Of a DNA stretch of 64,000 nt, positions 33,901-42,435 are shown in pieces. The stretch is from Epinephelus fuscoguttatus (lineage: Eukaryota; Chordata; Actinopteri; Perciformes; Serranidae), in the NCBI RefSeq assembly GCF_011397635.1, contig NC_064752.1:3861001-3925000 (forward strand). The letters are read 5' to 3'. The translations under genes and the position numbers were made by a program. The notes under the pieces are model-generated. The model made no database searches. It saw only the letters and a program-made list of their open reading frames with translations, and had not been told where the DNA came from. The stretch's first letter is position 1; each line of letters starts with the position of its first letter.

Positions 33901-34774
33901 AGTTCAGAGACAGAGACACAGGTCAGAGACAAGTCCGACAGAGAGACAGACAGAGACAGAAAGACGGATCAGAGACAGAGACAGAGAGACAGAGACAGAG
34001 ACAGAGAGACAGAGACAGAGACAGGTGAGAGACAAAGACAGAGAGACAGAGACAGAGACAAGTCAGACACAGAGACAGAAAGACAGTTCAGAGACAGAGA
34101 CAGGTCAGAGACAGAGACAGAGACAGAGAGACGGGTCAGAGACAGAGACACAGGTCAGAGACAAGTCAGAGACAGAGACAGAGACAGAAAGACAGTTCAG
34201 AGACAGAGACAGGTCAGAGACAGAGACAGATCAGAGACAGAGACACAGGCCAGAGACAAGTCAGAGACAGAGACAGAGAGACGAGACAGAGACAGAGAGA
34301 CGGGTCAGAGACAGAGATAGAGAGACAGAGATAGAGACAGAGAGACAGGACAGAGACAGAGACAGGTCAGAGACAGAGACAAGTCAGAGACAGAAAGACA
34401 GTTCAGAGACAGAGACACAGGTCAGAGACAAGTCAGAGACAGAGAGATGGATCAGAGACAGAGAGACGAGTCAGAGACAGAGACAGAGGACGGGTCAGAG
34501 ACAGAGAGACAGAGACAGAGAGACGGGACAGAGACAGAGATAGAGACAGAGACAGGGACAGAGAGACAGGACAGAGACAGAGACAGAGAGACAGGACAGA
34601 GACAGGGAGGTACAGAGACAGAGAGGTAGTGAGACAGACAGGTGTACCTGGTAGCTCAGGTGGTTTGGACGTGGTGGACGGAGAAAGGGGAGGTCCCTGA
34701 GAGGAGGCGGAGGCAGAGGGAGACGGCATCATTGCTGCCTCCCCCTTCACCGATCCCTGGCTGTCATTGGACAT
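15917..34774 (-). CDS. pcif1, cap-specific mRNA adenosine-N6 methyltransferase (CAPAM), 15 coding exons
   Basis: The exons are 34648-34774, 32349-32473, 31670-31795, 31456-31589, 31210-31364, 30974-31121, 30795-30878, 30611-30710, 25633-25792, 25322-25491, 23447-23533, 23150-23334, 22834-22927, 17239-17414 and 15917-16235. All junctions are GT-AG and phases agree, giving 2,190 nt and 729 residues (human about 704). A WW domain spans residues 46-80 (Trp50, Trp73). The catalytic NPPF motif is at 549-552 after SGSFEA. The C-terminal tail is Ser/Asn-rich. The family enzyme binds the phosphorylated Pol II CTD through the WW domain and adds N6-methyl to cap-adjacent 2'-O-methyladenosine in the nucleus. 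All key residues are present, so the gene looks intact. The introns carry most of the tandem arrays in this window. Confidence 0.96.
16255..17195. repeat. 21-bp minisatellite filling pcif1 intron 15
   Basis: The unit is about 21 bp, GAGTACTACTGTAGCACTGAG and variants with GATTACTAC, TGCTGT or TGTAACACT, about 45 copies. It fills nearly the whole 1-kb intron. Because the period is 7 codons and stops are rare, three frames on each strand are open. One, 428 codons long, runs in frame into exon 16. Confidence 0.95.
17239..17414 (-). CDS. pcif1 exon 15 (residues 566-623)
   Basis: It encodes [15 protein letters not shown] and [16 protein letters not shown], the C-terminal part of the methyltransferase fold. 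The donor is AAGAG|GTACTA, phase 2. Retention of the next intron would stop translation within two codons. Confidence 0.95.
17455..20000. repeat. 20/22-bp minisatellite, about 2.5 kb, in pcif1 intron 14
   Basis: There are two main unit types: 22-bp ACCCCTACAGTCCATGGGTTAG and 20-bp ACCCCTACAGTCTAGATTAG (or CCCAGGTTAG). The proximal half mixes TCTAGA and CCATGAG units. The distal 250 bp (19745-19998) is homogenised to a CCCATACAGCCCATGGGTTAG-like unit. Each unit contains GGGTTAGACCC, a short GGGT...ACCC inverted repeat. Confidence 0.95.
20001..20760. other. Intronic spacer with a 68-bp tandem duplication
   Basis: A 68-bp block starting CCTGAGATAAAATTCTGACG is duplicated in tandem at 20127-20194 and 20195-20262. 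CTCACAGTGTG phrases and their complements recur at about 20080, 20180, 20250 and 20700, which suggests a decayed palindromic DNA element. No gene was seen. Confidence 0.5.
20761..22811. mobile_element. hAT-like MITE enlarged by an internal minisatellite
   Basis: The left end AAGGCTGTGCAATTAATC with CGATTACG pairs loosely with the right end on the other strand (TAGGGCTGCTTGATTGTGGG). The AATCGT and ATTTCAATTTTGATC phrases are typical of fish hAT-type MITEs. A C16 run (20801-20816) follows the left end. The 1.65-kb middle is the 14/16-bp array described separately. No target duplication was confirmed. Confidence 0.5.
20925..22575. repeat. 14/16-bp alternating purine-pyrimidine array
   Basis: Units are 14 or 16 bp: TGTGTCTGTGTGCGCA and CGTGTCTGTGTGCA, with CACATG and CATATG variants, over 100 copies. 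Almost every step alternates pyrimidine and purine, broken mainly at TCTG. All six frames are open for about 600 codons (Cys/Val/His/Thr-rich), and none is a gene. Confidence 0.95.
22834..22927 (-). CDS. pcif1 exon 14: catalytic NPPF motif (residues 534-565)
   Basis: It encodes [23 protein letters not shown] is the adenine-N6 methyltransferase catalytic motif of the PCIF1 family. The donor is the weak-looking GAG|GTCCGT. A MITE end lies only about 23 bp into the following intron. Confidence 0.95.
22949..22978. repeat. (CA)n microsatellite in pcif1 intron 13
   Basis: About 15 CA dinucleotides, preceded by CACGCGCGCA. A GACA/GAGA-rich stretch at about 23055-23135 follows in the same intron. 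Confidence 0.9.
23150..23334 (-). CDS. pcif1 exon 13 (residues 473-533)
   Basis: It encodes [38 protein letters not shown] and [12 protein letters not shown], the highly conserved first half of the methyltransferase fold. The donor GAGG|GTGAGA is phase 2. Confidence 0.95.
23447..23533 (-). CDS. pcif1 exon 12 (residues 444-472)
   Basis: It encodes [20 protein letters not shown] and VWCLLKRYQ. 87 bp, phase 0 at both ends, so skipping would remove 29 residues in frame. Confidence 0.94.
23583..24410 (+). pseudogene. LINE 3' fragment in pcif1 intron 11
   Basis: The plus strand reads [18 protein letters not shown], then [14 protein letters not shown], and [20 protein letters not shown] ending KKVVD. 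This is the usual C-terminal end of a non-LTR retrotransposon polyprotein. There is one in-frame stop. An AT-rich 3' UTR follows to about 24400. The copy is 5'-truncated, as is normal for LINEs. Confidence 0.7.
24437..25175. repeat. CAT/CAC trinucleotide array
   Basis: About 740 bp of CATCATCACCAC-type triplets with occasional CGTCAC and CTTAAT. The minus strand translates as a Met/Val run of over 200 codons, which is an artefact. It lies in pcif1 intron 11. Confidence 0.95.
25322..25491 (-). CDS. pcif1 exon 11 (residues 387-443)
   Basis: It encodes [20 protein letters not shown] and [12 protein letters not shown]. The donor is CTG|GTCAGT. High GC at wobble positions. Confidence 0.93.
25582..25624. 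repeat. (GT)n microsatellite beside exon 10
   Basis: About 20 GT dinucleotides directly downstream of the exon 10 donor, preceded by a triplicated TGGGGTGT. A second dinucleotide tract, (CA)n at about 25796-25828, flanks the same exon on its acceptor side. Confidence 0.9.
25633..25792 (-). CDS. pcif1 exon 10 (residues 334-386)
   Basis: It encodes [20 protein letters not shown] and [13 protein letters not shown]. The acceptor lies directly after a (CA)n tract that reads (GT)n in the transcript. The donor side is followed by another (GT)n tract on the plus strand. Confidence 0.93.
25970..27550. repeat. 10-bp minisatellite, about 155 copies, in pcif1 intron 9
   Basis: The unit is a decamer, CAATGAGGAT, alternating with CAATAAGGAT, CAGTGAGGAT, CAAAAAGGAC and CAATGAGGTT. 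Blocks of about 250 bp with the same variant order recur at about 26830-27080 and 27310-27560. The array ends inside the LINE ORF1 at 27550. Confidence 0.95.
27551..28313 (-). CDS. LINE ORF1 (gag-like, CCHC knuckle), 3' end lost in the decamer array
   Basis: The ATG at 28313 opens [21 protein letters not shown] central region resembles the RNA-recognition-like part of Tx1/L1-type ORF1 proteins. [17 protein letters not shown] (C-x2-C-x4-H-x4-C) is a zinc knuckle. An Ala-rich tail with [15 protein letters not shown] repeats then runs into the array and stops at about 27540. About 255 codons are open, though the downstream ORF2 is absent. An upstream in-frame ATG at 28343 is possible. It probably binds its own RNA if made. 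Confidence 0.7.
28530..28920. repeat. 390-bp homopurine GAGAGG array
   Basis: The plus strand is almost purely A/G: GAGAGGAGAG and GAGAAGGGAGAG units, with only two T (GAGTGAAG) in the whole tract. A 115-bp block is repeated at both ends (about 28615-28690 and 28850-28915). It reads as a pyrimidine tract in the pcif1 transcript. Confidence 0.95.
28921..29860. other. Intronic spacer, no gene recognised
   Basis: Contains short frames without motifs. The ATCGCTGCTGATCGCAGC palindrome-like phrase near 29080 and an SGSGQVP-like frame at 29409-29594 were inspected and not assigned. It lies within pcif1 intron 9. Confidence 0.45.
29862..29899. repeat. (CA)n microsatellite
   Basis: About 18 CA dinucleotides in pcif1 intron 9. 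Confidence 0.9.
30611..30710 (-). CDS. pcif1 exon 9 (residues 300-333)
   Basis: It encodes [20 protein letters not shown] and [10 protein letters not shown]. Its acceptor's pyrimidine tract consists of tandem TGACCTC heptamers. The donor is ATG|GTAACC. Confidence 0.93.
30717..30757. repeat. Six AGGTCA half-sites in 7-bp tandem, abutting exon 9
   Basis: AGGTCA occurs at 30717, 30724, 30731, 30738, 30745 and 30752, each separated by one base (G or A). Neighbouring copies thus form DR1 direct repeats, including the textbook AGGTCAAAGGTCA. In the transcript strand the same bases form the pyrimidine tract of the exon 9 acceptor (TGACCTC repeats). Confidence 0.9.
30795..30878 (-). CDS. pcif1 exon 8 (residues 272-299)
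   Basis: It encodes [20 protein letters not shown]. An 84-bp exon with the (GT)n-rich acceptor side formed by a CA microsatellite at about 30883-30910. Confidence 0.92.
30974..31121 (-). CDS. pcif1 exon 7 (residues 223-271)
   Basis: It encodes [19 protein letters not shown] and [14 protein letters not shown]. The acceptor is GGTTCAG|GTATT and the donor ATCAG|GTACTG, phase 2. Confidence 0.93.
31210..31364 (-). CDS. pcif1 exon 6 (residues 171-222)
   Basis: It encodes [12 protein letters not shown] and [17 protein letters not shown], the start of the helical core upstream of the methyltransferase. The donor is GAAG|GTACGA, phase 1. Confidence 0.93.
31456..31589 (-). CDS. pcif1 exon 5 (residues 127-171)
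   Basis: A Pro/Thr-rich linker with PEDKQA as in vertebrate PCIF1. The donor GCAGT|GTGAGT (phase 2) was chosen because it keeps the VIYWDLD join in frame. Confidence 0.88.
31670..31795 (-). CDS. pcif1 exon 4 (residues 85-126)
   Basis: It encodes SDPLGLNA and a KRRSSEEQ stretch, then IKRVK, a basic nuclear-localisation-like region. Phase 0 at both ends, 42 codons. Confidence 0.9.
31796..32220. repeat. GACAGACGGAGG array filling pcif1 intron 3
   Basis: Units of 4 and 12-16 bp (GACAGACAGACGGAGG, with AACAGAGA variants) occupy most of the 553-bp intron between exons 3 and 4. The transcript strand is CTGTCTGTCCCTCCGT, i.e. pyrimidine-rich. Confidence 0.93.
32349..32473 (-). CDS. pcif1 exon 3: WW domain (residues 43-84)
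   Basis: It encodes [20 protein letters not shown] and [16 protein letters not shown], a complete WW domain with both signature Trp and the YYF core. The acceptor is CTCTGCAG|ACGAG and the donor ATC|GTGAGT, phase 0. The length of 125 bp is not a multiple of three, so skipping would shift the frame. Repeat arrays fill both flanking introns. Confidence 0.95.
32475..34640. repeat. AGAGACAGAGAC array filling pcif1 intron 2
   Basis: About 2.17 kb of GAGACAGAGACAGAGAGACG, GGTCA and AAGTCAGA units covers essentially the entire intron from 32474 to 34647. The transcript strand is CTCTGTCTCTGACC-rich throughout. Highly charged 150-320-codon frames here are artefacts. Confidence 0.95.
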
Positions 34775-34806
34775 CTCAGCTTCTCATCAGAATGACATGG
34801 GCCTGC
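34648..34806 (-). CDS. pcif1 exon 2: start codon and residues 1-42
   Basis: The acceptor is TGTCCAG|GCAGG at 34806. The ATG at 34774-34772 opens [16 protein letters not shown], a Ser/Pro-rich leader comparable to that of vertebrate PCIF1. The donor is CCAG|GTACAC, phase 1. Bases 34775-34806 are 5' UTR. Confidence 0.9.
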
Positions 34807-34854
34807 CTGGACAGGAAGACACAAGTTACCTTTCACAATAAAACAACACCATCC

Positions 34855-35690
34855 TGTCTGATCAGGTGACCAAACCTGTGATCAGGTGACCAAACCTGTC
34901 TGATCAGGTGACCAAACCTGTGATCAGATGACCAAACCTGTCTGATCAGATGACCAAACCTGTCTGATCAGATGACCAAACCTGTCTGATCAGGTGACCA
35001 AACCTGTGATCAGATGACCAAACCTGTCTGATCAGGTGACCAAACCTGTGATCAGGTGACCAAACCTGTGATCAGATGACCAAACCTGTCTGATCAGGTG
35101 ACCAAACCTGTGATCAGATGACCAAACCTGTCTGATCAGGTGACCAAACCTGTGATCAGATGACCAAACCTGTGATCAGATGACCAAACCTGTCTGATCA
35201 GGTGACCAAACCTGTGATCAGATGACCAAACCTGTCTGATCAGATGACCAAACCTGTCTGATCAGGTGACCAAACCTGTGATCAGATGACCAAACCTGTC
35301 TGATCAGGTGACCAAACCTGTGATCAGATGACCAAACCTGTCTGATCAGGTGACCAAACCTGTGATCAGATGACCAAACCTGTCTGATCAGGTGACCAAA
35401 CCTGTGATCAGGTGACCAAACCTGTCTGATCAGGTGACCAAACCTGTGATCAGATGACCAAACCTGTCTGATCAGGTGACCAAACCTGTCTGATCAGGTG
35501 ACCAAACCTGTGATCAGATGACCAAACCTGTCTGATCAGGTGACCAAACCTGTGATCAGGTGACCAAACCTGTGATCAGATGACCAAACCTGTCTGATCA
35601 GGTGACCAAACCTGTCTGATCAGGTGACCAAACCTGTGATCAGATGACCAAACCTGTCTGATCAGGTGACCAAACCTGTGATCAGGTGAC
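34855..35690. repeat. 20/22-bp GATCAGGTGACC array in pcif1 intron 1
   Basis: Units of 22 bp (CTGATCAGGTGACCAAACCTGT without one base, or with CAGATG) alternate with 20-bp units lacking CT, about 40 copies. Each contains TGATCA, GTGACC or ATGACC, and an E-box-like CAGGTG or CAGATG. Alternation of long and short units is fairly regular. Confidence 0.95.
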
Positions 35691-36085
35691 CTGAACATTA
35701 TTATTTTACAGACATGTTGAGTTCAGGTTTCATACTTGAAAACATAACAATCAATCAATAATTGATCAATGACCTGATTGATTTTACTGAGGCGTCAGTG
35801 TGGCTGCTGGACAAACTGCACATTAACTGACAATAACACACACTGACACACTGCTGCTGTATGTGTGTGAGTGTACTGACATGTTGTTAGTGTGTGTACA
35901 GTCAGATGTGTCCGCTGACTGGAATAAGTTCTTATTAACTGTCTGCAGCTTCTTTATTTTAGAAATTGACTGTATTAATAAATAAATTTGGGTTTTGGAG
36001 CAGAGTTATTTAAAACTGCTGTGTGTCAGTCAGTCCGCCTGTTTGTTATATTAACACACGTCACATCTAACTGTAGTAACAGACG
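35691..36085. other. Spacer in pcif1 intron 1
   Basis: AT-rich sequence between two arrays. No conserved coding or transposon signal was seen. Confidence 0.5.
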
Positions 36086-36090
36086 TGTAT

Positions 36091-36092
<2 letters not shown>

Positions 36093-36130
<38 letters not shown>

Positions 36131-39100
36131 CTGTATCTGACTGTAGTAACAGACTGTGTGACTGTAGTAACGCAGTGTGTGACTGTATATCTGACTGTAG
36201 TAACAGATGTGTATCAGTGTGTGTGTGTGTGTGTGTGACTATCTCAGACAGTGTGTGACTGTATCTGACTGTAGTAAGACTGTGTGACTGTAGTAACGCA
36301 GTGTGTGACTGTATATCTGACTGTAGTAACAGATGTGTATCAGTGTGTGTGTGTGTGTGTGACTATCTCAGACAGTGTGTGACTGTATCTGACTGTAGTA
36401 AGACTGTGTGACTGTAGTAACGCAGTGTGTGACTGTATATCTGACTGCAGTAACGCAGTGTGTGACTGTATCTGACTGTAGTAACAGACTGTGTGACTGT
36501 ATCTGACTGTAGTAACAGACTGTGTGACTGCAGTAACGCAGTGTGTGACTGTATCTGACTGTAGTAACAGACTGTGTGACTGTATATCTGACTGTAGTAA
36601 CGCACAGTGTGTGACTGTATCTTTGACTGCAGTAACGGACGGTGTGTGACTGTATATCTGACTGTAGTAACGCACAGTGTGTGACTGTATCTTTGACTGC
36701 AGTAACGGACGGTGTGTGACTGTATATCTGACTGTAGTAACGCACAGTGTGTGACTGTATCTTTGACTGCAGTAACGGACGGTGTGTGACTGTATATCTG
36801 ACTGTAGTAACGCACAGTGTGTGACTGTATATCTGACTGTAGTAACGCACAGTGTGTGACTGTATCTTTGACTGCAGTAACAGATGGTGTGTGACTGTAT
36901 ATCTGACTGCAGTAACAGACAGTGTGTGACTGTATATCTGACTGTAGTAACAGACGGTGTGTGACTGTATATCTGACTGTAATAACAGACGGCGTGTGAC
37001 TGTATATCTGACTGTGGTAACAGGCGGCGTGTGACTGTATATCTGACTGTACTAACAGACGGCGTGTGACTGTATATCTGACTGTACTAATAGACGGCGT
37101 GTGACTGTATATCTGACTGTGGTAACAGACGGCGTGTGACTGTATATCTGACTGTACTAACAGACGGCGTGTGACTGTATATCTGACTGTAGTAACAGAC
37201 GGCGTGTGACTGTATATCTGACTGTACTAACAGACGGCGTGTGACTGTATATCTGACTGTAGTAACAGACACGGTGTGACTGTATATCTGACTGTAGTAA
37301 CAGATGGTGTGTGACTGTATCTAAATGTAGTAACAGACGGTGTGTGACTGTATATCTGACTGTAGTAACAGACGGTGTGTGGCTGTATATCTAAATGTAG
37401 TAACAGACACGGTGTGACTGTATATCTGACTGTAGTAACAGATGGTGTGTGACTGTATCTAAATGTAGTAACAGACGGTGTGTGACTGTATATCTGACTG
37501 TAGTAACAGACGGTGTGTGACTGTATCTAAATGTAGTAACAGACGGTGTGTGACTGTATATCTAAATGTAGTAACAGACGGTGTGTGACTGTATCTAAAT
37601 GTAGTAACAGATAGTGTGTGACTGTATATCTGACTATAGTAACGGATGGTGTGTGACTGTATATCTGACTGTAGTAACAGACGGTATGTGACTGTATCTC
37701 TGACTGTAATAACAGACGGTGTGTGACTGTATATCTGACTGTAGTAACAGACGGTGTGTGACTGTATATCTAAATGTAGTAACAGACGGTGTGTGACTGT
37801 ATCTAAATGTAGTAACAGACGGTGTGTGACTGTATATCTGACTATAGTAACAGACACGGTGTGACTATATCTGAATGTAGTAACAGACGGTGTGTGACTG
37901 TATATCTACATGTAGTAACAGACGGTGTGTGACTGTATCTAAATGTAGTAACAGACGGTGTGTGACTGTATATCTAAATGTAGTAACAGACGGTGTGTGA
38001 CTGTATCTAAATGTAGTAACAGATAGTGTGTGACTGTATATCTGACTATAGTAACGGATGGTGTGTGACTGTATATCTGACTGTAGTAACAGACGGTATG
38101 TGACTGTATCTCTGACTGTAGTAACAGATGGTGTGTGACTGTATATCTGACTGTAGTAACAGACGGTTTGTGACTGTATATCTGACTGTAGTAACAGCTG
38201 GTGTGTGACTGTATCTAAATGTAACAGACGGTGTGTGACTGTATATCTGACTGTAGTAACAGACGGTTTGTGACTGTATATCTGACCGTAGTAACAGACA
38301 GTGTGTGACTGTATATCTGACTGTAGTAACAGACAGTGTGTGACTGTATATTTAAATGTAGTAACAGATGGTGTGTGACTGTATATCTGACTGTAGTAAC
38401 AGACGGTGTGTGACTGTATATCTGACCGTAGTAATAGACGGTGTGAGACTGTATATCTAAATGTAGTAACAGATGGTGTGTGACTGTATATCTAAATGTA
38501 GTAACAGACGGTGTGTAACTGTATATCTGACTGTAGTAACAGACGGTGTGTGACTGTATATCTAAATGTAGTAACAGACGGTGTGAGACTGTATATCTGA
38601 CCGTAGTAACAGACGGTGTGAGACTGTATATCTAAATGTAGTAACAGATGGTGTGTGACTGTATATCTAAATGTAGTAACAGATAGTGTGTGACTGTATA
38701 TCTGACTGTAGTAACAGACAGTGTGTGACTGTATATTTAAATGTAGTAACAGACGGTGTGAGACTGTATATCTAAATGTAGTAACAGATGGTGTGTGACT
38801 GTATATCTAAATGTAGTAACAGATAGTGTGTGACTGTATATCTGACTGTAGTAACAGATAGTGTGTGACTGTATATCTGACTGTAGTAACAGACGGTGTG
38901 TGACTGTATATTTAAATGTAGTAACAGATGGTGTGTGACTGTATATCTGACTGTAGTAACAGACGGTTTGTGACTGTATATCTGACTGTAGTAACAGATG
39001 GTGTGAGACTGTATATCTGACTGTAGTAACAGACGGTGTGTGACTGTATATCTAAATGTAGTAACAGACGGTGTGTGATTGTATATCTAAATGTAGTAAC

Positions 39101-39490
39101 AGACGGTGTGAGACTGTATATCTAAATGTAGTAACAGACGGTTTGTGACTGTATATCTGACTGTAGTAACAGACGGTGTGTGACTGTATATCTAAATGTA
39201 GTAACAGACGGTGTGTGATTGTATATCTAAATGTAGTAACAGACGGTTTGTGACTGTATATCTGACTGTAGTAACAGACGGTGTGAGACTGTATATCTGA
39301 CTGTAGTAACAGACGGTGTGTGACTGTATCTAAATGTAGTAACAGACGGTGTGTGACTGTATATCTGACTGTAGTAACAGACGGTGTGTGACTGTATCTA
39401 AATGTAGTAACAGACGGTGTGTGACTGTATATCTGACTGTAGTAACAGACGGTGTGAGACTGTATATCTAAATGTAGTAACAGACGGTGA
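36093..39490. repeat. 35-bp minisatellite, 3.4 kb, in pcif1 intron 1
   Basis: Starts with a (GT)n tract (36093-36130). The unit is 35 bp: TGTGACTGTATATCTGACTG then TAGTAACAGACGG. A second class has TCTAAATGTAGTAACAG, and shorter versions lack the second TAT. About 95 copies, mixed in an irregular higher-order pattern. It ends about 630 bp from the first exon. Confidence 0.95.
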
Positions 39491-39649
39491 CAGACTGACA
39501 TGAACACGGAGCTGTTCGTCACGGACCTTCAGCAATAAGCTGATCAAACTGATTGATAAACACTGGGTATCACTGATATCTGTGAACGCGCTGCATAAAT
39601 TAATTACTGACATAAATCCCGATGTTTTCTTTCTCATACGCAGAAACGA

Positions 39650-40300
39650 GCGCCGTGGTTTGACGCATGCGCCTGGCAGGTTTTCCAAACAAACACGGAG
39701 GAGGAGAAGAGGAGGGGGAGGGGAGAGGAGGAGGAGGACAACACAAAGCTGCAGCTGCTCCTCCGGAGCCCGGGCTCGACACACGGACACAGCGGCTCTC
39801 AGTGCCAGTTCACAGCGGGACCGAACCGAGTCAAAGTCGTTCACACACACACGGGGGAGAACAGTCCCGCCATTAACGGCCATTTCACGCTTCCCGCTCG
39901 GTGTCCGCTCGGAGCGACAGCTGCTGTTTAGGCGCCACTTCTCAGACAAGATGGCGGACACGCCCCTGCCACAGCGCTCCGCGTCCTGCACAATATTCCT
40001 GCTCTTTCCTACGAGCCCCACCGCCGTGCGTGCCGCTGGTCCGGCTCGTCTGAAGGCCGAAACCTTCCGCGGCATGTCGGTGCCGTCGGAGCGGCTGTGC
40101 GGGGCCACCTGCCCTTACCTTGGTCGGTAAAGCTGCGGAGAGTCACGGGTTCTGTCCGTTTGTTTCGGGTCCTCCGCTCCGCTCCCTCCCCGCCTGCTCA
40201 GACATCTTTACAGGGACCCGGAGTTAGCCACTGCGCAGGCGCAGCTGCTGCCAGCTTCCTGTTTGGAGGCGTCCCCTTCAAGCCGCCATGTTGGGCAGGT
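39650..40300 (-). promoter_or_regulatory. pcif1 CpG-rich promoter region
   Basis: The block is GC- and CpG-rich, in contrast to the arrays beside it. It contains an NRF-1 consensus TGCGCAGGCGCA at 40232-40243 and YY1-like GATGGCGG/CCGCCAT sites near 39950 and 40280. These are common in housekeeping CpG promoters. A purine-rich GGAGGAGGGG tract lies at about 39700-39740. Confidence 0.6.
40119..40230 (-). other. pcif1 non-coding exon 1 (3' boundary 40119)
   Basis: A strong donor, ACCAAG|GTAAGG, at 40119 lies in the CpG block on the correct strand. The coding exon 2 begins with an acceptor and 32 bases of 5' UTR, so at least one upstream exon must exist. The 5' end is not determined, and 40230 is an approximate limit set by the NRF-1 site. 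Confidence 0.5.
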
Positions 40301-40397
40301 CAAGAGGCTTACTGGACGTCAACGCCTCCTCCTCCTCCTCCTCCTCCTGAATCACTGTGTCAGTTAAATATCTCACAGACCTGGATGTTAGTTTTAA

Positions 40398-41321
40398 ACA
40401 GGGGCTTCGCTAGGAGTTGAAAACATCCAGGGCTTTAGCCCTGAAGTGGGAACAATGACTCCCCTACTTGCTCTCCTCCTGCTGCCTTTTTGTTTTTTCA
40501 ATAAAATTGTCTAATATTCATACTACAAGTATAACGCGGCGACTCGGTGCTGGCCACCAGTATACACAATAAATACAGTTGTAATACAGAGCAGCCTGCT
40601 GACGTTACACTTGAAAACTGTAACAAGTTACCATTCTGAGTGCCCATATATGGGCATATGCCATGTAAGCTGGTGTGACAGTGACCCCCAATGTCCACAT
40701 ACCCCGTCAGTGGCGTGCAGCGCAGCGACCTGGATCTAGAGCGACCGACGATGTGTTCCCTCGCCTACTGGATGCGTTTCTGAATCGTTGCGCAGCGTAG
40801 GAGCCGCAAGCTTATGTGGAAACTGCGAGATCACGCCATAAAAAGCAACTGATAAATTGTGTGCCAGACCAAGACAATAGTTCATTCAAAAGGAGAAAGA
40901 GAACACAAGTTGAACTTGAGATCGCCTTTCTTTTCACATTACTTAACGATTTTTTTAAAAATTGAGAGTTTATAATCCGTACTCTCTACATTGTGTTGTA
41001 TTTTAAAATTTACCGGATGCTGTGTGCACGTATCTCCGACAAAGCGGAGCGGTGTGCAGCTTCTGGGACGCTGTGGAAATTAAGCTATTCACTAGAATGG
41101 GAGCGTATTTGCTACGTAATGCGCTCCGCGCCGCTGACGGAGTAAATTAGGGGTGAGTGTGTTGTGTGCTGCTGTGCTACTGTGCTGCGTGCACTACTGT
41201 CTGTTGTGCTCCCGTGCCGTGGACTTTAATTTATTAGTAAACAAAACAAAACAAAACAAAATGTAGATGTAAAAGATCCGGGGCTATAGCGGGGAATGTC
41301 CAGGTCTAACGACGTCCATGG
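40398..41321. mobile_element. MITE-like element with imperfect inverted ends, a second one nested inside
   Basis: The left end GGGGCTTCGCTAGGAGTTGA and CATCCAGGGCTTTAGCCC pairs imperfectly with the right end (complement GACATTCCCCGCTATAGCCC). Inside, CCGTCAGTGGCGTGCAGCGC at about 40706 and its partner GCGCTCCGCGCCGCTGACGG ending near 41144 form a second pair of inverted ends. A CAGTGGCG end would suit a hAT MITE. No transposase was found. Confidence 0.45.
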
Positions 41322-42429
41322 TTTTAAATATGTATTTACACCTGTTACTGTCAGAATGAATCCTTCAGTCACCCTGAACACCATCATCCAGTCATTCTTT
41401 ATTTACACTGAGGGACAGTTCTTTACTTGTCAGAACAGAAATCAGAGTTGTAGTAAAATGTTTGTTTGTGTTCTCTGTCTTGAGGTCTCAATTCTCTGAT
41501 TATCCCTCTGCCTTTTTATTTTTGTTTGACACCTGTTTCCATCTCTGATCAGAAAGTTCAGCTTCATTTCTGATGCCGTGTTTTATCGTCTCCATTTCAT
41601 AGATGTGGTTAATCGTCTCCTTCTGTTGGCTCATTTGTGGCATCTCCGGTCTGCAGAGACAGCAGCTGTAGCCCCTCCTGTGTCTGTCCAGTGTCACTAC
41701 ACCTTCAGTTTGTTGAAGACGATCATGTGACATGGTCGAAAGCTCTGGAGCATCTGATCAGACTTTGTTTTTAACATTTACAGTCATTGCAGTCAACAAA
41801 TATTATTTTATAAAATGTTCAACTGTTCAGACATCAGAGCAACGTCAGGCTCACATCTCAGGACAGTTTAACAATATATTTTACTGTTATCAATAAAAGC
41901 TCACCTTCATCATCATCATCATCATCATCTTTTGATCCAGAGGGCACTCTGATTGGTCAGATCAAATCTCCTAACAATCACAATAAATAAATAAATAAAT
42001 GAGACCAAACAGATGAGACTGTTGTGATGAGGTGACGGAGGTGGAGATGTTTTTAAACATTGATATGAAACACGTTCCCTACGTTCATGGATCCAACAGT
42101 AAAATAATCACTAATAAAATAAATTACGAATTTGAATTTACAAATGAAAAAAAGTAAAGATGTGAACTGAACACTAAAATGTAAAATACAACTGTTCATA
42201 TGTAAAATAAAACATGTTTTTATTTTATTTTCTGTCATTTCAACATGTCTCCAACCATCAGGTGGTGCTGTTAATAAAAATTATTGTTAATGTTAATAAA
42301 GTATTTCTGATTCAGTTACTCTGTATCTGTCCATCCATCTGTCCAATCTGTCTGTCATCTATCTGTCTGTAACTCCTCTGAACACTGAGGATGATGAATT
42401 GAAGCATAATTTCTTTTCACAAGAAGTTT
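41322..42429. other. Spacer between hdhd5 and pcif1
   Basis: Holds a short (CAT)n run near 41908-41930 and (AATA)n near 41985-42000. No gene was recognised. Frames of 60-77 codons lack support. Confidence 0.5.
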
Positions 42430-42435
42430 TTTATT
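42430..42435 (-). terminator. Candidate hdhd5 polyadenylation signal
   Basis: The minus strand reads AATAAA about 370 bases after the hdhd5 stop codon. Inferred only. Confidence 0.35.

Noticed and set aside
31634..34543. Highly charged [13 protein letters not shown] frames up to 324 codons and Ser/Leu/Cys frames on the other strand
   Set aside because: Repeat translation of the GACAGAGA arrays that fill pcif1 introns 2 and 3.
443..39490. Regularly spaced repeats resembling CRISPR arrays
   Set aside because: Units are directly tandem without unique spacers, the genome is vertebrate, and no cas genes are present.
39582..40130. 182-codon plus-strand frame in the pcif1 promoter block
   Set aside because: A chance frame in GC-rich DNA without homology or splice signals; the minus-strand donor at 40119 and promoter motifs explain the region better.
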